This document shows positions 28,174 to 36,301 of a stretch of DNA of 43,463 bases, piece after piece. The first letter of the stretch is position 1. Each line of letters opens with the position of its first letter. The stretch comes from Candidatus Kuenenia stuttgartensis (GTDB lineage: Bacteria > Planctomycetota > Planctomycetia > Planctomycetales > Planctomycetaceae), in the NCBI GenBank assembly GCA_945861465.1, contig CAMAVB010000037.1, positions 1-43,463 of the forward strand, in the 5' to 3' direction. Position numbers and translations under genes: made by a program. A model generated the notes under the pieces. The model had not been told where the DNA came from and did no database searches. It saw only the letters and a list, made by a program, of their open reading frames with translations.

Positions 28174-29411
28174 TGTCCGCGCGAAGTCTGTTCACATCCC
28201 GTAGACTGCGGTTTGCTGTCTGCATTTTTTCTGTTGCGGCGATTGCGGTCGTAGCGACGATCAGTCTCTGGTGGCGTCCCGGATCGTCAGAATTTCCCCC
28301 GGAAATGTTTCCTGAGGGCTTGTCGGAGGCGTTGCAGGAAGACATTGCTCTTGCTCGCCAGAGAATTGCGAGAGCTCCGAGTGCCGGATCGTGGGGTGCT
28401 CTCGGGGAATTGTGCATGGCTCACGAACTTCTGCCGCAGGCTGAATGGTGTTTTCGGAAGGCGTCGTCTCTTGCACCGGACGATCCCAGGTGGATTTATC
28501 TGCTGGGTGTGATGGCTGAGGAAGTTGACCTGGTTCAGGCGGTTGCCTCGTATGACCAGGTGCTCAGTCTGGATCGTTCCGTGGCGGCAGTGCATTTTCG
28601 TCGCGGAAGAGCATTGGCCCGTGTCGGGCGATTCGAGGATGCCGAGCAAGCTCTGGTGACTGCCGCGAACATGTCGGAGCAACATCCCCTGGTTCTGAAA
28701 GCGATGGCTCAGCTGAGAATCATGCAAGGTGATGGCGATGCCGCACGTGTTTTGATCGAGCAGGCAGTCAATGACGGTCGAGCGGGCCTCGATGTCGTCG
28801 AAGAAGCAAAACGTCTACTGGCCCGCCAGCCTCAGCAAAATGCGCCGCCGACAATGCCACCGTCCGAAGCAGACTCAGCAAGACCACAGATGACTCAAAT
28901 GCTTCCGGAACCATGGCTGGACGGAGTCGCGCGCCGTTTGCCGCGAAACGGTGAAGTGGCAGCTCAGGCAGATTCACTTGCGTCGCAACAACACTACAAA
29001 GCCGCTCTGGAGATGTACGAGCGGCTGATCCGAATCGAAGATCGCAACTCGCGCGCCCACAACTTCCATGCGATGGTGCTGATGAACACGGGAAATGTTC
29101 AGCAGGCTTTGGCAGAAATCCAGAAAGTCTGCGAGGAATTTCCCCAGGATGCACTGGCGTTCAGCAGTCGAGGAGCCATTGAGGCTCAGATGGGGAACTT
29201 TTCTGCCGCCATCGAGTCACTCCAGGAAGCCGTGCGGCTCAAGCCGGATTTTGCCGATGCTCACAGAGCGTTGCTCATGATTTATCAACTTCAAAAGATG
29301 ACAGATCAGGCCGACGCGCAGTTCAGGATACTGCTTGCGATTGTGCCGGCCGACCGGGAATTGCAGGCACAATATGCAGCGTTTCAACGTGATCGCGGTC
29401 GTTCAAATTGA
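28173..29411 (+). CDS. Membrane-anchored TPR protein
   Basis: 412 residues starting at the ATG overlapping the previous stop. One N-terminal helix (~10-33, RFAVCIFSVAAIAVVATISL) should place the rest outside the cytoplasm. TPR motifs lie at ~60-210 (WCFRKASSLAPDDPRWIYLLG; VHFRRGRALARVGRFEDAEQAL) and again at ~270-405 (YKAALEMYERLIRIEDRNSRAHN; SAAIESLQEAVRLKPDFADAH), separated by a Pro/Gln-rich linker. TPRs bind partner proteins. The partner is probably the upstream FG-GAP protein, because the gene at 33123 fuses the same two modules in one chain. Confidence 0.88.
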   Translation: MSARSLFTSRRLRFAVCIFSVAAIAVVATISLWWRPGSSEFPPEMFPEGLSEALQEDIALARQRIARAPSAGSWGALGELCMAHELLPQAEWCFRKASSLAPDDPRWIYLLGVMAEEVDLVQAVASYDQVLSLDRSVAAVHFRRGRALARVGRFEDAEQALVTAANMSEQHPLVLKAMAQLRIMQGDGDAARVLIEQAVNDGRAGLDVVEEAKRLLARQPQQNAPPTMPPSEADSARPQMTQMLPEPWLDGVARRLPRNGEVAAQADSLASQQHYKAALEMYERLIRIEDRNSRAHNFHAMVLMNTGNVQQALAEIQKVCEEFPQDALAFSSRGAIEAQMGNFSAAIESLQEAVRLKPDFADAHRALLMIYQLQKMTDQADAQFRILLAIVPADRELQAQYAAFQRDRGRSN

Positions 29412-29524
29412 GACGGTTTCCGTCGCTCCATTTCTGCTATCAGCCGGTACGCATTAGCTACGGTTACTTTTCGAAACATGTTGCAGATGAGTCAAGTTTT
29501 GGGTGCGGCGGGGAACGATCGGAT

Positions 29525-29653
29525 GTAGGATGGACATTCATGTCCGTCGCATGACCATGAAACACGGTCGAAGCGAAAGTTATTGTGACTTTGCAGCCGT
29601 TCGATAGTGCGACGGTGCTTGGCCAATGCCTCGGACATGAATGTCCAAGATAC
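29525..29653. repeat. 129-bp foldback repeat
   Basis: Inverted ~22-bp arms containing TGGACATTCATGTCCG, with unrelated middle sequence. The arm centre resembles the GGACATCCTTGTCC core of F4, and an AATAACTTTCG (minus) word recurs, but the F4 ends are absent. Confidence 0.6.
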
Positions 29654-29879
29654 AGGAATCGCAGCTCTGGACTGCGCTTCTCGAACTCGGCCCGTCATCG
29701 TTTCCAGCCACACCGGATTTGGCCATTATGCGCTAAACCTTCGCGGCAGGCCGCCGCGACTGCGATTCGACACGATGTCGGACCGCGCAACGGCGATTTA
29801 CAATCCATTGGTCTGAGGCGAGTGGCGAAGGCCGCGATGACTCGCTGGAATCTTACCCTGTTTTATGGGCGTACCCTGC
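29654..29879. other. Intergenic between repeats
   Basis: No gene, RNA or clear repeat was recognised; the open frames present are short and without domain resemblance. Confidence 0.3.
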
Positions 29880-29938
29880 GCGCATCATTGTTGCTCATGT
29901 CTCCGACGCGAGTCATCCCGACACGGAGTGACGGGCAA
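29880..29938 (+). repeat. 59-bp direct repeat, right copy
   Basis: Same orientation and ~90% identity with 26232-26290, about 3.65 kb away, downstream of the TPR gene. Confidence 0.75.
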
Positions 29939-29965
29939 CTATGGGTTGCGGGCGAAGCCCGCGTT

Positions 29966-30051
29966 AAGTGGGGCACAATTCCATCGTGCCGAGCACGTTG
30001 AAAACGTGCTCCACGTCCGGAAGACGACAGTTATTTCTGCGCTGGTTCTTA
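29966..30051 (-). repeat. F1 foldback element, copy 3 (truncated)
   Basis: 86 bp in reverse orientation. It keeps the twin stem-loop core and the GGACCGGCGC-type end (here GAACCAGCGC) but lacks the outer ~20 bp at its other end. Confidence 0.85.
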
Positions 30052-30250
30052 GCGTCCGGTCTATTCAAAATCACGTGGAAAACCGGATCCTGGCGCACTG
30101 CGGCTGATACAAGTCGATTCCTCGCAGGATTCTTCCTCGTGGAACAGTTATGATCAATGCATTGATTCGGCTAGAATGCCTGTTATTATCCAAAAGAGGT
30201 GGAATTGCTGCCTTTGATGTTGTTTCAAATTTAGTTCCGGAGAATCTCCC

Positions 30251-30436
30251 ATGAAGAATTTTTGCTGTCTTTTGACGTTCGCTCTGATGATTGGCTGCGG
30301 AGCGTCGGATCAGGCTCCTGTCACGCCCGAAGTGCAAGCTGAACTGAATACCCAGATGGATAGCGACATGAAGGAGATGACGGGCAATCTGAACAAGATG
30401 CCGGGGTCACCGGGAGCAGAAGCAGAAGCCAAATAA
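30251..30436 (+). CDS. Small predicted lipoprotein
   Basis: 61 residues: MKNFCCLLTFALMIGCG, then a short acidic, Met-rich and Glu-rich tail (...LNTQMDSDMKEMTGNLNK). The lipobox-like LMIGC at residues 12-16 suggests cleavage and lipidation at Cys16. GGAGAAT lies at a good distance upstream of the ATG. Planctomycetes encode many such small lipoproteins of unknown function. Monocistronic. Confidence 0.65.
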   Translation: MKNFCCLLTFALMIGCGASDQAPVTPEVQAELNTQMDSDMKEMTGNLNKMPGSPGAEAEAK

Positions 30437-30515
30437 TAATGTCAAGCTCTCCTCTGCAGATCGACTGAAATTGGCAACGTGGGCGATTTCAGTTGACTGG
30501 CATTATGTTGTCATC

Positions 30516-30645
30516 TAAGCACCAGTGCAGAAGTTTTTTCGTTTAACGGCGAGCCGTAGGCGTAGGCGGAAGCACGCTGGATTCGCCTACGCCTACGGCT
30601 CGCCGTTAAACGATTTGTGCCAACTTACTTATGCACCAGTGCTTA
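30516..30645 (+). repeat. F2 foldback element, copy B
   Basis: 130 bp from TAA to TTA, nearly identical to copy A at 8542. Its right TTA is shared with the left TTA of F1 copy 4. Confidence 0.92.
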
Positions 30646-30747
30646 GGACTGAGACAGAAATAAGTGGGGCACGATTCCATCGTGCCGGGCACGTTGCAAA
30701 CGTGCCCCACGTCCGAAAGACGACAGTTATTTCTCCGCCGGTCCTTC
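30643..30747 (-). repeat. F1 foldback element, copy 4
   Basis: Reverse orientation; the left triplet TTA is shared with F2 copy B and the right triplet is TTC. Loop variant CACGTTTGCAACGTG. Confidence 0.9.
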
Positions 30748-30754
30748 CTTCGCT

Positions 30755-30787
30755 CGGCCAGGACTGAGGGACGTGTTGTTGAGTGGG
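30755..30787 (+). repeat. 33-bp direct repeat
   Basis: CGGCCAGGACTGAGGGACGT and the following 13 bp recur at 31488-31520 with about three differences. Confidence 0.55.
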
Positions 30788-30859
30788 CGCAGGGCGTTGC
30801 TGCGGGTTGTGCATTCGGTCAGCACCGCCGGCTGGCGCTTTGTCAAGACTTGATATTGA

Positions 30860-30938
30860 TGTAGGCCGGACCAAGCGCAGCGCAGTTCCGGGAATTGGCC
30901 GGCCTGCCGGAGCGGCGCTGCGCTTGGTCCGGCCTACA
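30860..30938. repeat. 79-bp foldback repeat
   Basis: Perfect ~24-bp inverted arms beginning TGTAGGCCGGACCAAGCGCA, with a GC-rich loop. A TCCGGCCTAC fragment recurs near 31243. Confidence 0.85.
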
Positions 30939-31741
30939 GTTTCAACCCAAATTCGCTGGTTTGACGGGGCATTACGCTGTGTTGTGAAACCCGTACCGGG
31001 TTCAATCACAGGATTTCCTGCATCAGGATCTTTCACGACTGAATCGAAAAATGGCTGACTCCTGAACAGAAATGTAGGGAACGACAAGCTCTGATCGGCA
31101 TTGGCAGTCAGCTGCGGTCGCTACCATTCGCCGCCGCGTGTGCCGGAACAGCGCAAACCCGAGTTTTCCGTCGTGATACCTTTGCGGCAGGACCTGTGTT
31201 CGACCAGTGGTCGCCGTCCGGGGTTTTGTCGGGTTTGCTCGGTCCGGCCTACTGTTTTCTTTGCGATCTCTGCGTTCTGTTGCGGCAATTCAAGTGTCTC
31301 GGACGCGGGAGAGTGAAGAAGCGGAATCGCAGTTTATGGCAAGAAGATTACGTGGACGAAAATTAAGCCGCTCCAATTCTGAGTGAACGAGATTCCAGAC
31401 TGCTGGGTCGCATCCCTGAACCAATCCCCGGGCAATGCCTTGGCGGGTTGCGTTCCTGCGTCAACGCTGGTTGAATTATACTCCGGCCGGCCAAGACTGA
31501 GGGACGTGTTATTGAGTGAGCCATAAAAACCACTAAATCAACAGACCGCTATACGGCACTCGGTTGAGGACGGCACATTCGTTCCACCGCGTGGGCAGCG
31601 CCCCGCGCTTCGTATTTCAAATCTCAAATTTCAAATCTCAAATTGAGCAATCGCGGCCCGCTGGGCACGCGGTTAAACGAGCCAATGCCAATTGCGTGCA
31701 GTATAGCTGCCCTGTCAAACCACTTCGTTTATCGTTGAACC
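30939..31741. other. Intergenic, about 800 bp without a recognised gene
   Basis: It contains the second copy of the 33-bp repeat (31488-31520), a short tandem tract (TTTCAAATCTCAAA twice near 31616-31645) and a relic of the 79-bp foldback. No coding region or RNA gene was recognised. Confidence 0.4.
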
Positions 31742-31772
31742 AAAAAAGAAAGCCCGGAATAATCCGGGCTTT
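31742..31772 (-). terminator. Rho-independent terminator of the DUF1559 gene
   Basis: Read on the minus strand: a 10-bp stem AAAGCCCGGA/TCCGGGCTTT with a 4-base loop, followed by a T-rich run (TCTTTTTTG). It lies ~27 bp after the stop. Confidence 0.85.
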
Positions 31773-31798
31773 CAAGGCTTCCTCAATTGGAAACTCAA

Positions 31799-32884
31799 TC
31801 AGAAATTGTTGATTGTTTCACCGCCAGTAAAGGTATTCAGAGCGCCCCAAACTCCTGACCCACTTTCCCAACCGGTGACGTTCTCACCTGGATAGTCGAT
31901 GTTATCGCTGAGGAATCTAACCGAGCCGTCAGCGAGCAGAGTCTGAGCCCCGCCAGGGTGCCTTGAACTTGCACCTGGCCAGTTATTGTTAATGCCAAAA
32001 CAGTGGAGATACGCCGGATGCATGGCATATGGAGCCGCAAAAGAATTCCAGAAAGAACCAGAACCAGAACCGTCGGCGGCCCAAATATTGTGTGCCCCGT
32101 TCGGTCCTGTGTTTTGCGCTACGTCGCTATTGTTGCCAGTGGACACCAGCAACGATCGGAATACTGCATTACCTGCACCGCCCTTCCGTGGGACTCCACC
32201 ACCGTTGTGCCGATGTCCCGGAACTCCGGGATTTGGCTGGAAGCCCGAAGTCGAGCATTCCGTGACCATGATGGTGTTCGACGTACCGTCCACAATCGCC
32301 TGAATTGAACAGTGAGTATTCAAATTGAAAACACCCGAAATCCCATGATTCGGACGTTTCCACCAGTCGTACCCTTCGGCTCCGGCGTAGTTGGTCCAAG
32401 CGATGCCATGCCGGTTCATGCCGCCACCGAAGCCTGGATCGGAGGGACATTCAAAACCTTTCAATCGTATTGATTGAAGTGCCTTGGTCGAATTTCCGGA
32501 CACAATTTGCTGGTTCCAGGATGGAATATTGAAGTTGATAGCCTGGTAGAGCGGCCCCTGTTCCACGTAGGGCAGGATCATAGCGACCCATGTGAAATTG
32601 CGGCGGTCGGTAGCAGCAACGATATTCCCGCTATCAGGACCGAGGTCCATTTCCCTGCCCCAATAATCACACATCGGAAACATTTGATACACATCGTGAT
32701 AGTTATGCAGAGCGAGTCCGATCTGCTTCATGTTATTCTTGCACTGCGTACGCCGTGCAGCCTCGCGTGCCTGCTGCACCGCTGGCAGCAACAACGCAAT
32801 CAAGATCGCAATAATGGCAATCACAACCAACAACTCAATCAGCGTGAAACCAAAACGTAGTCTTTGTCTTTTACCATTTACCAT
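31799..32884 (-). CDS. DUF1559 protein with prepilin-type N-terminus and H-X9-DG motif
   Basis: 361 residues from the ATG at 32884, chosen because GGGGGAG lies 8 bases upstream. The N-terminus [17 protein letters not shown] is a class III (type IV pilin-like) prepilin signal for a leader peptidase (PilD-type), which cuts after the glycine and methylates the Phe. AREAARR and [17 protein letters not shown] are typical of DUF1559. The C-terminal [12 protein letters not shown] is the H-X9-DG motif. DUF1559 proteins are massively expanded in planctomycetes, with no proven function; surface or pseudopilin assembly is inferred. Monocistronic, with its own terminator, divergent from the TPR/FG-GAP fusion gene. 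Confidence 0.95.
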   Translation of the reverse strand: MVNGKRQRLRFGFTLIELLVVIAIIAILIALLLPAVQQAREAARRTQCKNNMKQIGLALHNYHDVYQMFPMCDYWGREMDLGPDSGNIVAATDRRNFTWVAMILPYVEQGPLYQAINFNIPSWNQQIVSGNSTKALQSIRLKGFECPSDPGFGGGMNRHGIAWTNYAGAEGYDWWKRPNHGISGVFNLNTHCSIQAIVDGTSNTIMVTECSTSGFQPNPGVPGHRHNGGGVPRKGGAGNAVFRSLLVSTGNNSDVAQNTGPNGAHNIWAADGSGSGSFWNSFAAPYAMHPAYLHCFGINNNWPGASSRHPGGAQTLLADGSVRFLSDNIDYPGENVTGWESGSGVWGALNTFTGGETINNF

Positions 32885-33122
32885 GAGCAAACTCCCCCGA
32901 AAAATTCAAAAAACAAAAAGGAACAAGATCTGCGTGCAGCCAGATAGCGAACAGCCAAGGGAGCCGCACGCGATCAGGATGTACATTGATGCAGTTTATC
33001 GAGTCTTCGTCGGCAGTCAATTCCCAGATTTCCAAGTTCTTTCCGAATTTTGAAACAAATTCTTCACCACTTCCACCAATGATGCGGTAGTAAGCAGTCA
33101 CGCTTGGAAACCCGTTTGATTC

Positions 33123-36068
33123 ATGAGTGATTTTGACGTTCGGTCGGCTATGAAACTCTGGAAAAAATCTGCAATTGTCATAGCTTCAGTCTCGTTGGCC
33201 GTTGTTTTTTTTGCTCTCGTGTTCTTGTCTCGTTCGGACCCTGATCGTCTTTTGCGTGAAACAATTCGTGCAGTCAAATCGCAAAATACAGATGAAACAA
33301 TTTCCGATCTGGACGCTATCTTAGACCGTCATCCTGATCATGTGAACACACTTATCGAGCGTGTTGAGTACGCACGTTCGGATGCGGAGTCACTCAATTT
33401 CTTGAGACGAATACAGCAGGGGCCGTCGGAGAAAATCGCAGCGGCTCGGCTGCTTGAGGGCAATCTTCTGCTGAAGCAGAATCGCTGCCAAGAGGCTATT
33501 GCTGCATTTCGTGAAGCCGTGAGGCTCAAGCCATCATTTGATGCGGCACGATACCGCTTGATCCCATTGCTGGCTTTGCTGCGGAAGCCCGCCGCCGTGC
33601 GTGAGCAGTTGGAGGCAATTCGAGAGACTCGACGGCTGACACTTTCTGAAATGGTGCTCTGGGTCACGGCCGACGCACGTCTGACACCGTTTTCTGAGGC
33701 AGTTGGCTACCTTGAAGCGTTTCAGCGTACAGATCCTGAGGATATCGACAGCCTCAGGGCTCACTGCATCTATCTCTCGGAGGAGTCGCAGCAGGATGAG
33801 GCCATTCGGCACCTGAAAGCGGCTTTGCAGAAGTCACCAAACAACCCTGACCTTGTCGCTCTCCTGGGACATTTTCTCCTCGACGGTGGGCAGACGACTG
33901 AGGCCGCTCAAGTCCTCAGTTCCCTGCAGCCTTCGGCAGACTCAAGCGTTGAGCAATGGCATGCACTTGGTCTGCTGGCATTCACTCTGAGGGATCTGGA
34001 GTCTGCCAGAATCGCTTTGGAATTTGCCGCGTTAAGTACTCCATTTGAACGTTCCCGAACCTACCTCTATTATCGCGTATTGAATGCGTTGGGAAATCAC
34101 GAGCAGACGCCGGTGTGGCAAAAGCATTCAGACACACTCAACACACTTTATACCGAAGTGGAGACAGTGGAAGTCACCATTGTCCGCAAGATCGTCGATC
34201 CACGGCCAGTCGTGCGTGTTGCCAGGTTATTGCTGGAACTGAATCGTCCAGTTGAAGCGACAGAGTGGGTTGAGATGGCACAGTCGATGAACGGAGCGGC
34301 GGCGACAAACGGCACCGCAGCGCTGGTAAGCGAACTTTCGCAGCGGTGTGCTGAGCGATTGGCATCTTATCAGGAACCACCGCTGATCGCGCCCGTTTCG
34401 GTATGGAACTCGATTGAGCGTTTGAACCCTTCAGCCGTAACGGCACCGCCACCGGACGAAGGAGCCGCCGCGTCCTCCGGAATCCGGTTGAGGGACAAGG
34501 CTGGTGAAATGGGTCTTGATCACCAGTATGAAAATGGTCACACGGGCCTGAAGTATCTGATTGAAGCGATGGGGGGCGGAGTGAGCGTTGTTGATTTTGA
34601 CCTCGACGGCTGGCCGGATCTTTATTGCCCACAAGGGGGAGTTCTCGGGGAAGGGCCCGAACGTCCTCCCGTCTCGGATCAGCTTTTCCGCAACGAGATG
34701 GGTGCCAGGTTTTCCAATGTCTCTGAGGCCGCACGCATTCGCGAGGTTGGTTATAGCCAGGGAGTTGCGGCTGGAGACATCAACGGAGATGGATTCACTG
34801 ACATTGTTGTGGCAAATGTTGGCCGGAATACACTGTTCCTCAACTGCGGTGACGGGACTTTTGAAGACATCACGAGCGGCTCAGGGCTGGAGATCTCATC
34901 GTCTATGAGTTCCAGCGTGGCACTGGCAGATCTGGACGGTGACACCGATCTGGATGTGTACGTCGTTAACTACGTGGATGGATTAAAGATCTGCCGCGAT
35001 GACAAGCAGCAGATTGCAACCTGCAATCCTGCGTCGCACGGAGCGGCTGCCGATGAGCTTTATGAGAATCTCGGCGATGGTCAATTCCTTGACGTCAGTG
35101 CCGCTTTCAACAGCGGTCACACTTCCGGAAAAGGACTTGGCATCATGATCGCCCGGCTGGACGGTGATCTGCACCCCGACATCTTTATTTCCAACGACAC
35201 AACGCCGAATTTCCTGTTCATCAATCGCTCAAATACGCAAGGCATGCAGTTTGAAGAGCTGGGATTTCCGATGGGCGTCGCTGTCAATGGTACGGGACAG
35301 GTCCACGCCGGCATGGGAATCGCCTGTGCGGATCTGGATCATGATCTGCGGCCCGACCTGTATGTGACAAATTTTCATCTCGAAGCCAACACCCTGTTCC
35401 TGCAACGGGATCCTGGCTTGTTTCAGGATTCAACTGCAGCTGCCGGCCTGCGCGAACCCACTTTGCCTCGTCTGGGGTTTGGTGCACAGGCCGTTGATCT
35501 GGATCTTGACGGATGGATGGAACTGTTTGTCACGAACGGACACATTGATGATCAGACGGATCGTAACGTCGAATGGAAAATGGCTCCGCAATTGTTTCGC
35601 ACTGTCGATGGGCTCGATTGGAGCGATGTTTCCTCACAAGGCGGTCCGTTCATGCACGAGAAAGCACTTGGCCGTGGCGTATCCGTACTGGATGCCAATC
35701 GTGATGGCTGTCAGGACCTGGCCATAGGCTTTCAGGATCGACCATTGGCCCTGCTGATCAACGAAACGCCAAGCCCCGGCAATTCTGTGGTCCTCTGTTT
35801 GCTTGGTGTTTCCTGCAATCGCAGCGCAACCAATACCGTGGTTTACTGGGAAATTGGCGGCCAGCGCATGATGACAGAGCTTCGCGGCGGCGACGGTTAC
35901 TACTGCTGCAATGAACGCAGACTGACTCTGGGGCTTGGCACGTCGGAACTGGCAGAGCTCATTGAGATTCACTGGCCCGACGGCACAATCGACCAGTTAC
36001 GACAGGTCATCGGAAACAAAAGTTACCTGGCTCGTCAGGGCATGCCGCTGGTTGAAGATTCGCTCTGA
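33123..36068 (+). CDS. TPR - FG-GAP - ASPIC/UnbV fusion protein
   Basis: 981 residues. One N-terminal helix (~17-36) should anchor it with the rest outside the cytoplasm. TPR motifs fill ~35-430 (LLLKQNRCQEAIAAFREAVRL; AIRHLKAALQKSPNNPDLVAL). An FG-GAP propeller spans ~460-860 with D-x-D-x-D-G loops (DFDLDGWPDLY, DINGDGFTDIV, DLDGDTDLDVY, DLDLDGWMELF), and ASPIC/UnbV fills the last ~100 residues. It joins in one chain the two modules encoded as separate coupled genes at 26350-29411. The ATG at 33123 is preferred; 33150 is an alternative just before the helix. It ends 3 bp before an inverted repeat. Confidence 0.9.
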   Translation: MSDFDVRSAMKLWKKSAIVIASVSLAVVFFALVFLSRSDPDRLLRETIRAVKSQNTDETISDLDAILDRHPDHVNTLIERVEYARSDAESLNFLRRIQQGPSEKIAAARLLEGNLLLKQNRCQEAIAAFREAVRLKPSFDAARYRLIPLLALLRKPAAVREQLEAIRETRRLTLSEMVLWVTADARLTPFSEAVGYLEAFQRTDPEDIDSLRAHCIYLSEESQQDEAIRHLKAALQKSPNNPDLVALLGHFLLDGGQTTEAAQVLSSLQPSADSSVEQWHALGLLAFTLRDLESARIALEFAALSTPFERSRTYLYYRVLNALGNHEQTPVWQKHSDTLNTLYTEVETVEVTIVRKIVDPRPVVRVARLLLELNRPVEATEWVEMAQSMNGAAATNGTAALVSELSQRCAERLASYQEPPLIAPVSVWNSIERLNPSAVTAPPPDEGAAASSGIRLRDKAGEMGLDHQYENGHTGLKYLIEAMGGGVSVVDFDLDGWPDLYCPQGGVLGEGPERPPVSDQLFRNEMGARFSNVSEAARIREVGYSQGVAAGDINGDGFTDIVVANVGRNTLFLNCGDGTFEDITSGSGLEISSSMSSSVALADLDGDTDLDVYVVNYVDGLKICRDDKQQIATCNPASHGAAADELYENLGDGQFLDVSAAFNSGHTSGKGLGIMIARLDGDLHPDIFISNDTTPNFLFINRSNTQGMQFEELGFPMGVAVNGTGQVHAGMGIACADLDHDLRPDLYVTNFHLEANTLFLQRDPGLFQDSTAAAGLREPTLPRLGFGAQAVDLDLDGWMELFVTNGHIDDQTDRNVEWKMAPQLFRTVDGLDWSDVSSQGGPFMHEKALGRGVSVLDANRDGCQDLAIGFQDRPLALLINETPSPGNSVVLCLLGVSCNRSATNTVVYWEIGGQRMMTELRGGDGYYCCNERRLTLGLGTSELAELIEIHWPDGTIDQLRQVIGNKSYLARQGMPLVEDSL

Positions 36069-36071
36069 CAG

Positions 36072-36196
36072 GCGAGTGCTCTGTCAATCGTGTATTGATG
36101 TGTGCCACTGGCTTTGCCAGTGCTTCCTGGAAATGCAGAGCACTGGCAGAGCCAGTGGCACACAACCCATCAATCCATTGCTGACAGAGCACTCGC
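36072..36196. repeat. F5 foldback repeat
   Basis: 125 bp with outer arms GCGAGTGCTCTGTCA and inner ~25-bp arms starting GTGTGCCACTGGCTTTGCCA. Its right edge abuts the TTA of F1 copy 5. Its ends lack the F1-F4 motif. It could serve as a transcription stop for the upstream gene. Confidence 0.85.
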
Positions 36197-36301
36197 TTAG
36201 GACCGGCGCAGAAATAACTGTCGTCTTTTGGACGTGGGGCACGTTTATAACGTGCCCGGCACGATGGAATCGTGCCCCACTTATTTCTGTCTCAGTCCTT
36301 A
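36197..36301 (+). repeat. F1 foldback element, copy 5
   Basis: 105 bp bounded by TTA on both sides. The right TTA (36299-36301) is, on the minus strand, the TAA stop codon of the Amt-like gene. Loop variant CACGTTTATAACGTG. Confidence 0.92.

Noticed and set aside
31613-31646. Short tandem repeat as a possible CRISPR or origin
   Set aside because: Only two units of an AT-rich word, without spacers, DnaA-box clusters or cas genes.
30939-31741. Search for tRNA or other RNA genes in the longest gene-free stretch
   Set aside because: No cloverleaf or known RNA motif was recognised by eye; a covariance-model search would be decisive.
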